From: an uncultured Mediterraneibacter sp.
GTDB lineage: Bacteria; Bacillota; Clostridia; Lachnospirales; Lachnospiraceae
NCBI GenBank assembly: GCA_944384505.1
Contig: CALWTQ010000007.1
Location: 1-64,000, forward strand
Direction of reading: 5' to 3'
Length of the DNA: 64,000 bases
Shown here in pieces: positions 48,628 through 58,405 of this stretch. The notes beneath the pieces were generated by a model that saw nothing but the letters and a program-made list of their open reading frames with translations, did no database searches and had not been told where the DNA came from. A program made the position numbers and the translations under genes. Every line of letters starts with the position of its first letter. Position 1 is the first letter of the stretch.

Positions 48628-49923
48628 TTAGTTGATCGGAGCTGTCGCACCATCTACAAGTGTATCAAGTGCTGCCTGAATTCCTGCTGTATCATTCACA
48701 TCGAGCTCGCCTTTTGCAACGATCTCACCAAATGTAGCTGCCGGATCCCAGAAGTTCTGTCCTGCGAACTGTACAACACCGTACTCGTTCTGTGCTGCCA
48801 GTGCTGCAAGAGCTGTGTTTGACTGAACTTCATCAGACTCAAGAACAACTTTGTTGGACGGTCCGATCTGACGCTCCTCAAACTGTGTACGCTGAGCATC
48901 TTCGTTTGTGATCCAGTCTGCAAGGAGCGCTGCCCATCCTGCATTCTCAGAGTGAGCGTTTACGCCGACCATCTTATAACCGGATACGGAAGCCTGCTGT
49001 AACTGGTCGCCTGCGATTGTGAATGTAGGAAGCTTTGTTGCCGCATATCCGTCTCCGAATACTTCCTGTGCGACACTTGCGTCCCATGTACCGGATACTG
49101 CCGCGCAGAGCTGTCCGGATGCGAGCTGGTTGGAGATATCTCCATCAGCAACTGCCATGAATGCCGGGCTGCCTGCGATGTTCAGCATAGCCTGAGTAAC
49201 TTCCACGCCTGAGTAATCAGCCTCTCCGTTCCAGTCCATGGATGTGGAGCCGTCATCATTCAGGCCGGTTGTAAAACCTGCACTGTAGAAGAAGGAAGCG
49301 TTATACCATCCGGACGCCAGTGTCATGCCGACTTTCTTTCCCGCATTGTTTGCAGCTGCCAGAAGAGAATCCCATGTAGCCACATCGTCCTCTGAAAGCA
49401 CGGATGAATCATAGAACAGGAAATAACCGTTATCTGCTGTTCTCGGGAATGCATACAGTGTGTCATTGTATGTACATGCCTCTACAGAATCAGCTGTATT
49501 GGCTTCCTCCACGTCCGCAACACTCTTACCTGCATATGCCTGAAGCGCCTCGTCCATATCATCAATAGACTGCAGAGCGCCGGCATTTACCAGATCCGGA
49601 AGCTGATCGGAAGCAAATGAATAAACATCTGCAGCCGCCTCAACATCTGTAAGGACAGTATCTTTTGCCGTAGACTCACTCTCCACGCCAACTTCGACAG
49701 TAATGTCTGCCGCATCGGCATATTCTTCGGAGAATGACTCTGCCATCTGTTTCAGGAAATCCTGATCTTCCTCAGCGCCCCACATTCTCAGGGAAACTGT
49801 CTGTTTCTCTCCGGATGCAGCGCTGTTTCCACCATCTGATGAATTGTCCGATCCGCCGCAGCCTGCGAGCAGTGTCGCAGCCATCGCTGCTGACAACAAA
49901 ACACTTACCAACTTTTTCTTCAT
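48628..49923 (-). CDS. Extracellular carbohydrate-binding lipoprotein
   Basis: This 431-aa lipoprotein has a lipobox LAGC (AAMAATLLAGCGGSDN) and a maltodextrin-type binding fold (LRMWGAEEDQDFLKQMAESF). A Ser/Gly-rich linker follows the cysteine. It is the first gene of the gan-like import operon and has its own promoter with a TTGCGCAA palindrome just downstream. It likely binds galacto-oligosaccharides, judging by the neighbouring GH53, GH2 and GH42 enzymes. Confidence 0.94.
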   Translation of the reverse strand: MKKKLVSVLLSAAMAATLLAGCGGSDNSSDGGNSAASGEKQTVSLRMWGAEEDQDFLKQMAESFSEEYADAADITVEVGVESESTAKDTVLTDVEAAADVYSFASDQLPDLVNAGALQSIDDMDEALQAYAGKSVADVEEANTADSVEACTYNDTLYAFPRTADNGYFLFYDSSVLSEDDVATWDSLLAAANNAGKKVGMTLASGWYNASFFYSAGFTTGLNDDGSTSMDWNGEADYSGVEVTQAMLNIAGSPAFMAVADGDISNQLASGQLCAAVSGTWDASVAQEVFGDGYAATKLPTFTIAGDQLQQASVSGYKMVGVNAHSENAGWAALLADWITNEDAQRTQFEERQIGPSNKVVLESDEVQSNTALAALAAQNEYGVVQFAGQNFWDPAATFGEIVAKGELDVNDTAGIQAALDTLVDGATAPIN

Positions 49924-49987
49924 AAAAATACCCTCCTTCTCCGATAATTTTTACCGGAATCTTAATTTGCGTGTCTGCGCATTTCTT

Positions 49988-49995
49988 TTGCGCAA
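49988..49995. promoter_or_regulatory. Candidate LacI operator, TTGCGCAA
   Basis: An 8-bp palindrome with central CG lies just downstream of the -10 box of the binding-protein promoter, and a related TGCGCA follows at 49976-49981. The same TTGCGCAA occurs twice within the terminator palindrome beside the LacI gene. Assignment to that LacI is inference. Confidence 0.5.
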
Positions 49996-50012
49996 TCGCT
50001 TGCTCTTTTTAG

Positions 50013-50041
50013 ATTATAACACCAGTCTTTTTCTTTTACAA
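50013..50041 (-). promoter_or_regulatory. Promoter of the gan-like binding-protein operon
   Basis: Minus-strand TTGTAA (50036-50041) and TATAAT (50013-50018) separated by 17 bp, about 90 bases before the start codon. Confidence 0.78.
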
Positions 50042-50086
50042 TATACATTTCTACCATTCATTGATTTTATTTTTTGTCTATTTTTC

Positions 50087-50133
50087 ACATAAAACCTCTA
50101 TTTATTTGCGCAATTTGCGCAAATAAATAGAGG
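50087..50133 (-). terminator. Terminator of LacI gene, long AT-rich palindrome
   Basis: Perfect 19-bp stem (50095-50113 with 50115-50133) around a single central base. On the minus strand it is followed by TTTTATG. It contains two adjacent TTGCGCAA-like elements, so it may double as a regulator binding site. Confidence 0.75.
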
Positions 50134-50186
50134 TTTTCACTTCTCTCTGTTCATTTTCTTCTTTCAGTTTTCACACGTCCGGTCTT

Positions 50187-51209
50187 CTATTTGGTAGACT
50201 CTTTCAGAACCACCTCATAATCAAGCTGAGTCTTTCCGGGCACCTCCTTGCCGTCAAGCATATCCATCAGTATATTGCACGCCGTCCGCCCGATCTCCGT
50301 ATTATCAAACTTCAGTGAACTGATAGAGATATAATAACTGTCAAGTACCTTGCTGTTATGGCAGGACGCCACCCGCATCTGTTCCGGAATCGCGATATCA
50401 CGGCTGCGCAGCTCCTGCAGCACCACATTGCACACAGCGTCATCCTGACATAAAATGCAGTCCACATTCATCTTCAGCAGCTCATCCACATTTTTACGCG
50501 TCATGGCGTCCGTCATATTGTCCCGGGACACAAGAGACATGTCCACCTTCAGCTCATTATCCTTATAAGCCTGAAGGTATCCTTCATATCTTTCCTCATT
50601 GACAATCAGGTTATCTGCCTTTCCCATATAGGCGATCCTCCTCAGTTTTCTGGACAGAAGGATCGTTGTCAGATCTCTGCACGCCCCTTTGTTGTCGTGA
50701 TCAACCTGTACAACAGAATCATCTTCCAGCGAACCGATGGTAACAAAGGGAAAGTTTCTCGACTTCAGAAAGCGGGCAAACACATCGTTTTTATGTGTAT
50801 TTCCCAGAATAATACCGTCCACTTTATTATTATCAATCAGACGCTTCACCCGTGTGGTGTCCTTTCCGCTCGTTGTGACAACAAACATGTCATACCCTCT
50901 GGCCTGAGCCACCTCATTAATCCCGCACATGCACATGTAAAAGAAAGGAAACGCCACCACTTCCTTCACTTCCGGAATAATCATCGCAATATTATTTGTT
51001 TTGGCCTGGGCCAGGCTCTTCGCGATCCCGTTCGGATGATAATCATGCGCTTCGATAAAATCAAGCACTTTCTTTCTGGTCGCGCTGCTGATTCTTCCCT
51101 TCCCTGAAATCGCCCGCGAAACCGTACTGATCGACACCCCAAGCTGGTCCGCCACGTCATGGATCGTCATCTTTTTGTTCCCGCCGATGCTGTCTTTCAC
51201 TTCAGACAC
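50187..51209 (-). CDS. LacI family transcriptional regulator
   Basis: This 340-aa regulator has the HTH MTIHDVADQLGVSISTVSRA, beginning at residue 14, and a sugar-sensing domain behind it. The translation start is uncertain. The GTG at 51209 sits very close to a GAGG, and ATG at residue 14 has only a weak GGCGGG. It lies directly upstream of the galactan import operon on the same strand, with a palindrome-containing gap, and probably represses it until a galactoside is present. Confidence 0.92.
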   Translation of the reverse strand: MSEVKDSIGGNKKMTIHDVADQLGVSISTVSRAISGKGRISSATRKKVLDFIEAHDYHPNGIAKSLAQAKTNNIAMIIPEVKEVVAFPFFYMCMCGINEVAQARGYDMFVVTTSGKDTTRVKRLIDNNKVDGIILGNTHKNDVFARFLKSRNFPFVTIGSLEDDSVVQVDHDNKGACRDLTTILLSRKLRRIAYMGKADNLIVNEERYEGYLQAYKDNELKVDMSLVSRDNMTDAMTRKNVDELLKMNVDCILCQDDAVCNVVLQELRSRDIAIPEQMRVASCHNSKVLDSYYISISSLKFDNTEIGRTACNILMDMLDGKEVPGKTQLDYEVVLKESTK

Positions 51210-51362
51210 ACCTCTTTCCGCTGTTGATATTTCCTTAAGTATGCCTCAAACCATTCACGCTGTCAATTATCCACACCAAAAATCCCGGGAACCTACATCT
51301 GGTTCCCGGGAAATGCCTCCTGCATATCCGCGCTGTCTCGCGCCTGTTATGCTCTTATTCTC

Positions 51363-53477
51363 TTATACTTCAAAAATCAGATCGCCATAAGACGGCATCG
51401 GCCATGCCTCTTTATCTACAATCATCTCAAGCTTATCAACCGGAGCTCTCAGCGCTTCCATTGCCGGGAATACGTCCGAGTGATAGAAATTCGCCTGAAC
51501 AGCACCCTCTTCTTTCTCAGCCGCCTCATCCGTCACTTTAACAAGATTATCCAGAGCTGTCTTTGTCTCACTCATAAGAGCTGTCACCTTGTCAAGGCAG
51601 TCCTTCTGTACGGACGCGTCTGCTCCTGCCGCCGTAACCGCATTGATCGTATCCGCCAGTGTCTTTGTATACTTAATAAATGCCGGAAGGAACTGTTTGC
51701 TTGCCATATCGATCATGGTACGAGCTTCGATATTGATCGCCTTCGCGTAAGTCTCATACTGGATCTCCGCGCGGGACTCAAGCTCTGCCTTTGTGAATAC
51801 TCCGAATCGCTCAAACAGCTCAATCGCCGTGTCCGTAACCATAGCCGGGATCGCCTCAACCATGGAGCGGATATTCGGAAGTCCTCTTCTTTCAGCTTCC
51901 TCAACCCACGCCTCTGAGTACCCGTCTCCATTGAATACAATTCTCTGATTCTCGATTGCGTACTCTTTGATCAGATCATGCACTGCTTTCTCAAAGTCGT
52001 CCGCCTTTTCCAGAACCTCACAGGCATCCGCAAACGACTCCGCTACGATCGTGTTAAGTACAATGTTCGGCGACGCGATGGAATCTCTGGATCCAACCAT
52101 ACGGAACTCGAACTTATTTCCTGTAAACGCAAACGGTGATGTACGGTTTCTGTCTGTCGCGTCTTTCTCAAGATCCGGAAGTGTGCTTACTCCTGTCTCC
52201 AGTTTTCCGCCTTTCAGGCTGTGTGTAGCCTCTCCTGTACTGATCAGCTGCTCCAGCACATCCTCCAGCTGCTCGCCAAGGAAGATAGAGATGATTGCCG
52301 GCGGCGCCTCATTTGCTCCAAGTCTGTGATCATTGCCCGGATCCGCCGCAGATTCTCTCAGAAGATCCGCATGCATATTTACTGCTCTGAGAATGCAGGT
52401 AAGTACAAGAAGGAACTGCGTATTCTCATGAGGTGTCTTGCCCGGATCCAGCAGGTTGATGCCGTCATCTGTCGTAATGGACCAGTTATTGTGCTTACCG
52501 GATCCGTTCACTCCTGCGAACGGTTTCTCGTGAAGCAGGCATTTCAGTCCGTGCTGGCACGCCACTCTCTTCAGTGTCTGCATTACGATCTGGTTGTGAT
52601 CTACGGCAATGTTTGCCTCGGAATAGATCGGCGCGAGCTCATGCTGAGCCGGAGCGACCTCATTGTGCTGAGTCTTTGCCGTTACTCCAACTTTCCAGAG
52701 TTCCTCATTGACATCCTTCATAAAGGAAGCGATTCTCTGGCGGATTGTACCGAAGTAGTGATCATCCAGTTCCTGTCCTTTCGGAGGCATTGCTCCGAAC
52801 AGTGTACGTCCTGTATAGATCAGGTCTTTTCTCTGCTCAAATTTCTCAGCGTCAACAAGGAAATACTCCTGCTCCGGTCCAACGGACGGCGTCACTTTCT
52901 TTGATGTTGTATTTCCAAACAGACGGATCAGACGAAGCGCCTGTTTATTGATTGCTTCCATGGAACGCAGAAGCGGCGTCTTCTGGTCAAGCGCCTCTCC
53001 TGTGTAGGAGCAGAACGCTGTCGGAATGCAGAGTGTAGCCCCGCCTGCATCCTGTCTTACAAAGGCCGGAGACGTGCAGTCCCATGCTGTATATCCTCTC
53101 GCCTCAAATGTGGCTCTCAAACCTCCTGACGGGAATGAAGACGCATCCGGTTCTCCCTTGATCAGCTCTTTTCCGGAGAAGCTCATCAGCACCTTTCCGC
53201 TCGGGAGCGGCGCGGAGATAAAGGAATCCTGTTTCTCTGCCGTCACTCCTGTCAGCGGCAGGAACCAGTGTGTATAGTGGGTAGCTCCTTTTTCAATCGC
53301 CCACTCCTTCATCTCATGCGCGATGACATCCGCCGTCTCAAGATCCAGCTCTTTGCCCTCTTCGATGGTCCTTTTCAGATTCTTATAGACTTTTTTCGGG
53401 AGACGTTCCTGCATCACTGTATCATTAAATACATTTTCCCCAAAAATCTTTGCTACATTGATTTTCTCTGTACTCAT
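51363..53477 (-). CDS. glnN: Glutamine synthetase type III
   Basis: This 704-aa enzyme is the large GSIII type ([20 protein letters not shown], then [20 protein letters not shown], with [10 protein letters not shown] and [16 protein letters not shown] in the catalytic part). It joins ammonia to glutamate with ATP in the cytoplasm. ATG 53477 is chosen because AGGAAGGAAGG lies just upstream; the longer frame has no such site. The gene follows the aldolase gene but a terminator lies between, so it is transcribed alone. Confidence 0.96.
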   Translation of the reverse strand: MSTEKINVAKIFGENVFNDTVMQERLPKKVYKNLKRTIEEGKELDLETADVIAHEMKEWAIEKGATHYTHWFLPLTGVTAEKQDSFISAPLPSGKVLMSFSGKELIKGEPDASSFPSGGLRATFEARGYTAWDCTSPAFVRQDAGGATLCIPTAFCSYTGEALDQKTPLLRSMEAINKQALRLIRLFGNTTSKKVTPSVGPEQEYFLVDAEKFEQRKDLIYTGRTLFGAMPPKGQELDDHYFGTIRQRIASFMKDVNEELWKVGVTAKTQHNEVAPAQHELAPIYSEANIAVDHNQIVMQTLKRVACQHGLKCLLHEKPFAGVNGSGKHNNWSITTDDGINLLDPGKTPHENTQFLLVLTCILRAVNMHADLLRESAADPGNDHRLGANEAPPAIISIFLGEQLEDVLEQLISTGEATHSLKGGKLETGVSTLPDLEKDATDRNRTSPFAFTGNKFEFRMVGSRDSIASPNIVLNTIVAESFADACEVLEKADDFEKAVHDLIKEYAIENQRIVFNGDGYSEAWVEEAERRGLPNIRSMVEAIPAMVTDTAIELFERFGVFTKAELESRAEIQYETYAKAINIEARTMIDMASKQFLPAFIKYTKTLADTINAVTAAGADASVQKDCLDKVTALMSETKTALDNLVKVTDEAAEKEEGAVQANFYHSDVFPAMEALRAPVDKLEMIVDKEAWPMPSYGDLIFEV

Positions 53478-53570
53478 TAATAATACCTTCCTTCCTGCCT
53501 TTTCAGAAACTTCATTCTGTCTGTGCAATTAGATTCAGGCCGTCCACCCTGTGAACACCCTGTTATCATG

Positions 53571-53606
53571 AAAAAAGGGCACTCCAAGCTATGTTGGAAC
53601 GCCCTT
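53571..53606 (-). terminator. Terminator of the aldolase gene
   Basis: A GGGCGTTCCAA/TTGGAGTGCCC hairpin on the minus strand, followed by TTTTTTC. It lies between the aldolase stop and the glnN start. Confidence 0.85.
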
Positions 53607-53672
53607 GTTCATGTCTATGTCAGCCAGTATACCCCACCTTTCAGAAAAAGGCAAGAGTTTTTTTTAATTTTT

Positions 53673-54536
53673 TTAGGCTTTTCCTACAGAGCCGAACAAC
53701 TCCATTTTCTCTTTTACCTTCGCCATGATAGCTTCTGTACCCGGTTTCAGAAGTTTACGCGGATCAAATCCTTTGCCCTGTTTGTCCTTTCCTTCCTCAA
53801 TATATTTGCGTGTCGCCTCAGCAAATACAAGCTGGCACTCTGTATTAACGTTGATCTTCGCAACGCCAAGGCTGATCGCCTTCTTGATCATATCATCCGG
53901 AATACCTGTGCCTCCGTGAAGAACAAGCGGCATATCGCCTGTGAGCTGCTGGATCGCGTCCAGAGTCTCAAAGCTTAATCCTTCCCAGTTGTCCGGGTAT
54001 ACGCCGTGGATATTTCCGATTCCCGCTGCCAGGAAATCAATGCCGAGATCTGCGATCATCTTGCACTCGTTCGGATCTGCGCACTCGCCTCTTCCGATTA
54101 CGCCGTCTTCCTCTCCGCCGATAGAACCAACCTCAGCTTCGATTGACATATTGTGCTCATGAGCGATTTTAACCAGCTCTTTTGTCTTCTCTACGTTTTC
54201 CTCGATCGGATAGTGTGAGCCGTCGAACATGATGGATGAGAATCCTGCCTCAACGCATTTCAGGCATCCGTCATAGCTGCCGTGGTCCAGATGAAGCGCT
54301 ACGGGAACTGTGATGTTCAGTTCTTCGAGCATTCCATTCACCATACCTACAACAGTCTTATAGCCTGTCATATATTTTCCTGCTCCCTCAGATACTCCGA
54401 GGATAACCGGAGAATTCAACTCCTGCGCAGTTGTAAGGATCGCCTTTGTCCACTCAAGGTCATTGATATTGAACTGCCCTACTGCATAGTGGCCTGCTTT
54501 TGCTTTCTGAAGCATTTCTGTTGCTGATACTAACAT
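53673..54536 (-). CDS. fba: Fructose-bisphosphate aldolase, class II
   Basis: This 287-aa zinc-dependent aldolase has the metal-ligand motifs HLDHGS and HGGTGIPDDM, with ISLGVAKINVNTECQ near the phosphate site. It splits or forms fructose 1,6-bisphosphate in glycolysis. ATG 54536 is used because GGAGG lies eight bases upstream. A good promoter is 75-100 bases upstream and a terminator lies downstream, so it is monocistronic. Confidence 0.96.
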   Translation of the reverse strand: MLVSATEMLQKAKAGHYAVGQFNINDLEWTKAILTTAQELNSPVILGVSEGAGKYMTGYKTVVGMVNGMLEELNITVPVALHLDHGSYDGCLKCVEAGFSSIMFDGSHYPIEENVEKTKELVKIAHEHNMSIEAEVGSIGGEEDGVIGRGECADPNECKMIADLGIDFLAAGIGNIHGVYPDNWEGLSFETLDAIQQLTGDMPLVLHGGTGIPDDMIKKAISLGVAKINVNTECQLVFAEATRKYIEEGKDKQGKGFDPRKLLKPGTEAIMAKVKEKMELFGSVGKA

Positions 54537-54609
54537 ATTCTTTTCCTCCACTTCTCATCTCCGCCGTCTGTGGATCCCGCGGGAGATAGTTTATTTAGAA
54601 TCTGCATAC

Positions 54610-54638
54610 ATTATAGCCCATCCTGTCCAAAAAGACAA
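54610..54638 (-). promoter_or_regulatory. Promoter of the class II aldolase gene
   Basis: Minus-strand TTGTCT (54633-54638) and TATAAT (54610-54615) separated by 17 bp. Confidence 0.8.
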
Positions 54639-54696
54639 TTGCGAGTTTCAGCGGGCAGTCAACAGCTAAGAAACTGAGCTTCCGCAAAATAGTAAT

Positions 54697-55458
54697 TCAA
54701 AACACTCCTGCAAGCTTTAGTACCGCAATAGCAATAGAAAATACCGCGATTCCCCTCTTCAAAATCGTCTGATTGACGCAGACCGCTTTCACGCTGCCGA
54801 ACCAGACGCCGATCCCATGAGTGACAAGGGCGAGCAGGAGCATCGGGATCATAGACTTGATCTCACACTGCGCCATATACCCTATCACCGCAGGTATCCC
54901 TATAAAAATCGAATTGAACAAAGCCACTCCCACTGCTGTGCGCACCGGGATTCCCAGCACTACGAGAAGGGGCATGACAAGAACCGGGCCGCCCGCTCCT
55001 GACAAAGAGCAGATGCATCCTGTCGCAGCGCCGAGCAAAAGGGTCGCAGGAAGATGTTCTGAAATCCGAAACCTTTTCTCCCTGCTCTCTTCTTTTTCTT
55101 TGTCCTTTCTCAAAAGAATGGAAATGCCCGAAAGCAAAACAACAAGGTATAAAAAGATCTTAACCACATCTTCCGAAATAATCAGATTCAGCTTAACTCC
55201 GGCTGCTGCTCCTATCAGGCTTCCGATACTCAGCCGGATTCCAAACGGAATATCCAGGTTGCCGGCTTTCTTGTAATTGCCCGAGCCCAGAATACCGGAT
55301 ATGATAAACGCCGCGAAGCTGAGCGCCAGGCTCTCAGTCACGCCCATATGCAGGCAGGTGGTGTAGAACATCGGCAGAAGGAACCCGGCTACACCGCACA
55401 GGCCTACGCTCGCCCCGACAAGCAGATTGGCAGCTGCCGTCAGTATATATGCCATCAT
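54697..55458 (-). CDS. TauE/SafE family anion exporter
   Basis: This 253-aa membrane protein has about eight hydrophobic segments. Two related halves carry LLVGASVGLCGVAGFLLPM and GAATGCICSLSGAGGPVLVM, the pattern of TauE/SafE exporters of sulfite or organosulfur anions. It overlaps the amidohydrolase stop by four bases (ATGA), so it is translated with it. The substrate may be a product of that enzyme or unrelated; it cannot be told from sequence. Confidence 0.9.
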   Translation of the reverse strand: MMAYILTAAANLLVGASVGLCGVAGFLLPMFYTTCLHMGVTESLALSFAAFIISGILGSGNYKKAGNLDIPFGIRLSIGSLIGAAAGVKLNLIISEDVVKIFLYLVVLLSGISILLRKDKEKEESREKRFRISEHLPATLLLGAATGCICSLSGAGGPVLVMPLLVVLGIPVRTAVGVALFNSIFIGIPAVIGYMAQCEIKSMIPMLLLALVTHGIGVWFGSVKAVCVNQTILKRGIAVFSIAIAVLKLAGVF

Positions 55459-56771
55459 GCGAAAGTTCCTGCTTTCTTCATATACTCTTTTGCCTCAAAC
55501 ATGATCTTCTCTTCATCAAGAGTAAGTATTTCCCGATTTTTCATAATTAACTTTCCCCCTGCGATCATTTCCCGCACATCCCCCGCATCTGCGCATTCAA
55601 ACAATGTGTGCAGAAGATTTCCTGTCGGCAGCATATGAGGCTGATCGATATCCACTCCGATCAGATCAGCCCGGTATCCGGCCTCAACCTTCCCACAGCT
55701 CCCCGTCTCGTCTATGGCCGCCGCCCCGCCTTCATACATCATTTCAAATAACGTCTCCGCAGGCATTACCTTCGAATTGCGCTTAGGCACTCCATGATAA
55801 ATATTCATCACGGATCGGAAGATCTTCATCTCGCTCCAGAGGCTTAATCCGCCATGAGCCGCTCCGTCTGTGCCAAATCCGGGGATTATCCCCCGGGCAA
55901 TCAGATCCGGTGTATCCGGCACAGCCTTCCCGCAGTTGCTGAACGGACAGTGACATGTCCTGACTCCCCGGTCTTTGATCAGTTCTTTCTCCCGGTCTGA
56001 GAGGATGATACTGTGAGCTCCCAGGAAACGCCCGGACAGCACGCCTTCTCTCTCCAGGAACTCGTAGGGCCTCATTCCGGTACGTTTCACGATCCCGTCT
56101 ACTTCTGCCTGATATTCATTCATATGAGCCTGAAGAACCGCGTCCCTCTCTTCCGCATGTTCCTTCGCCAGGCGGATCAGTTCATCCGAGCAGGAATTGA
56201 GCGCCCGCAGAGAATAATAAACTTTCAGGCCGCCTTTTCCGTGCCAGTCATCATACAGATGGTCTGTCGCTTCCACGGCAGAGCGTGCATCCGACGCAAT
56301 GCTCTCTGGCAGCCCCTCTTCGTCCATGGTGGAACACGACAGACAGCCTCTGAGTCCGCTCTCACAGTAAACTTCTGCCGCCGAGTCCATATAATAGCTG
56401 CCGGCGTCCACAAATGCGGTGGTGCCGGATTTTATCATCTCCAGCGCGGCAACTCCGGCGGACAGCTTCATCTTCTCCGGGGTCAAAGTACTCTCGAATG
56501 GAAGCATAATCCTTGTCCAGATGATCGGCTTTGCATCCAGGACAAGTCCTTTTAGAAGCTGCTGTCCCGTATGCATATGGCTGTCGATCAGACCGGGCAT
56601 ATAAACACGCCCCTTTCCGCTCAGCGTCTTCTTCGCCTCGTATTCTTCCGTGCCTGCCGGAAATACGCCGAGTATCCTGCCATCTTCGATTACGATATCC
56701 ATCCCAGTCATGATGGTTTCATAATCCGTCATGACAGTTGTATTTTGTATCAGCAGATCACATGTCTCCAT
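55455..56771 (-). CDS. Amidohydrolase / chlorohydrolase-like deaminase
   Basis: This 438-aa metal-dependent hydrolase of the amidohydrolase superfamily has GLIDSHMHTGQQLLKG with the first metal His pair, LQAHMNEYQAE, LGAHSIILSDRE and FGTDGAAHGG with the catalytic Asp. It resembles the adenosine/SAH/guanine deaminase and atrazine chlorohydrolase group. ATG 56771 is chosen over a GTG 13 codons earlier because that GTG has no ribosome site, although the site before 56771 is itself distant. It is followed by an exporter and preceded by a transporter pair, suggesting a salvage pathway for a nitrogen-containing heterocycle. Confidence 0.88.
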   Translation of the reverse strand: METCDLLIQNTTVMTDYETIMTGMDIVIEDGRILGVFPAGTEEYEAKKTLSGKGRVYMPGLIDSHMHTGQQLLKGLVLDAKPIIWTRIMLPFESTLTPEKMKLSAGVAALEMIKSGTTAFVDAGSYYMDSAAEVYCESGLRGCLSCSTMDEEGLPESIASDARSAVEATDHLYDDWHGKGGLKVYYSLRALNSCSDELIRLAKEHAEERDAVLQAHMNEYQAEVDGIVKRTGMRPYEFLEREGVLSGRFLGAHSIILSDREKELIKDRGVRTCHCPFSNCGKAVPDTPDLIARGIIPGFGTDGAAHGGLSLWSEMKIFRSVMNIYHGVPKRNSKVMPAETLFEMMYEGGAAAIDETGSCGKVEAGYRADLIGVDIDQPHMLPTGNLLHTLFECADAGDVREMIAGGKLIMKNREILTLDEEKIMFEAKEYMKKAGTFA

Positions 56772-56845
56772 AATCTGTTTTCTCTCCCTCCTGAATTCGT
56801 CTTTTATCACTCAGTTTGCACTGCCTTGACAGCTGAACTGTTACT

Positions 56846-57292
56846 TCAGATCACTCCCGTCAGTGACAGCATCAGCGAATCCCATATGCAGGATCCGAGG
56901 AAAGTCCCCGTCATAACGAGCAGGCCCACGATCAGGATCTTTGGCCCTTGTTTTACGAACTGTTTCAGCTGATCCCCGATCGCAAGTCCTGCATAGGCTC
57001 CTACCATTGTAAACGGAGCTGTAAAGTTAATCGCAGAAGCCGCTGTAATCACAAATGTTCTGATCGGCGAGAGCGGGCAGGCCGCAAGCAGACCGATGAT
57101 TGCGCAGTACGCGACAATCGGAAGCTTCAGGGGAATCACCTTCGTACATACCACGGCCAGCATGGAAATCACAATCAATACAATCAATCCCGGAAGGGAA
57201 TCGAGAAATCCCACGTCGTATCCGATAAAATTGGCAAGCCCTGTACCACAGGCCCCAATCACTAGCAGAATCAGCCATTCTATGTATCTCAT
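56846..57292 (-). CDS. Small membrane protein paired with DUF3100 transporter
   Basis: This 148-aa protein has four or five hydrophobic segments (LILLVIGACGTGLANFIGYD at the start). I do not recognise a named family. Its start overlaps the DUF3100 gene stop by four bases, so the two are probably subunits of one transporter. Confidence 0.72.
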   Translation of the reverse strand: MRYIEWLILLVIGACGTGLANFIGYDVGFLDSLPGLIVLIVISMLAVVCTKVIPLKLPIVAYCAIIGLLAACPLSPIRTFVITAASAINFTAPFTMVGAYAGLAIGDQLKQFVKQGPKILIVGLLVMTGTFLGSCIWDSLMLSLTGVI

Positions 57293-58155
57293 TTGTCTGC
57301 CTCCTCCCCATTCTTTTTCTTCGGTTTCAATGCAATCTTCCCAAGCCTGGGTTCCAATACTCTGTACAGTTTGTCACACAGCGGAATCGCCAGGAACATA
57401 TTGATATAGATACCTGTGATGCCCGCCATCGTCTCTCCCACACTGGCAAGAGTTGAAATCGTATCCGCAGCCGCCGGGTATATCTCGCACAGAGACGCGC
57501 TCGCACTTGCCATCATAATCCCGGCTCCCACTCCGGAGGCAAGGCCAAGCGCTTCAGGCTCAAACAGTCCGGTCATCGCTGTCGCAGAGGCCATAAGGCC
57601 GAAATAAATCGTTCCGATCATCCCTCCCACAATATAGATCGACAGACTTCCTCTCGCCTCCGCTGAGTCAGAACCATAGATATTGTTAATCAACGCCATG
57701 TGATATTCTCTGTTGATTGAAAAGCATGCTCCCACTGCCTCCCGCTTCATTCCAAGCAAGATCGCCACAGGGAGCGCTAAGAATATGCCGAACAGATTGC
57801 CAAATCCATGGAGGAGCACTGCCGGCCCCGCATCCAGAATCGTCTCGATATTCGCTCCGGCCGTGATACCAAGCTTTGCGATAAAAGGCGCGATCCCTAC
57901 AACCACCAGCTTAGAAGCAGCCTTCACCTGCTTGCTGTTTACAATCTTCATCACCTGCGGCCCGCTTAATACGCCCAGTATAATCGCGTAGAAGATCGGA
58001 AAGAGAATAAATTTCCCTGTGCCGGCCGGGATCTGTATCTGCCCGATACTATCAGCGATCAAGATGAATACAAACGCCAGCAGATAGATCTTCCACTCTG
58101 TTTTCAGCCTTTCGCCGACAGAGCTGTAAAAATAAGTTTCTTTTGGTTTTGACAT
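57289..58155 (-). CDS. DUF3100 membrane protein
   Basis: This 288-aa polytopic membrane protein matches the DUF3100 family (IQIPAGTGKFILFPIFYAII, then GMKREAVGACFSINREYHM, ending MAGITGIYINMFLAIPLCDK). DUF3100 proteins are found beside amidohydrolases and are thought to be transporters of an unknown small molecule. It is first in a run of DUF3100, small membrane protein, amidohydrolase and TauE/SafE, all on the minus strand. A Crp/Fnr regulator is divergent from it and probably controls the set. Confidence 0.85.
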   Translation of the reverse strand: MSKPKETYFYSSVGERLKTEWKIYLLAFVFILIADSIGQIQIPAGTGKFILFPIFYAIILGVLSGPQVMKIVNSKQVKAASKLVVVGIAPFIAKLGITAGANIETILDAGPAVLLHGFGNLFGIFLALPVAILLGMKREAVGACFSINREYHMALINNIYGSDSAEARGSLSIYIVGGMIGTIYFGLMASATAMTGLFEPEALGLASGVGAGIMMASASASLCEIYPAAADTISTLASVGETMAGITGIYINMFLAIPLCDKLYRVLEPRLGKIALKPKKKNGEEADK

Positions 58156-58405
58156 ATTGTCTGCCTCCCATCTCTCCTTGTACTTTCATCATTTTGTACA
58201 GTTTCTTTTTCTTTCCGTTGTTTCGTATGCGCATTTTAACAGGAGATCCAGAAATTCAAAAGGACATCTGAGGGGTTTTTGTATATTTTTATAATTTATT
58301 TTCCTTTTATAGTCATTTTTGTTATACTAATTGCATATTCAGCAGCTCCCGCGGCACTGACGCAGGATTCAGTTCAGCGCCAGCTGACATCTACAGGAGG
58401 AAAAT

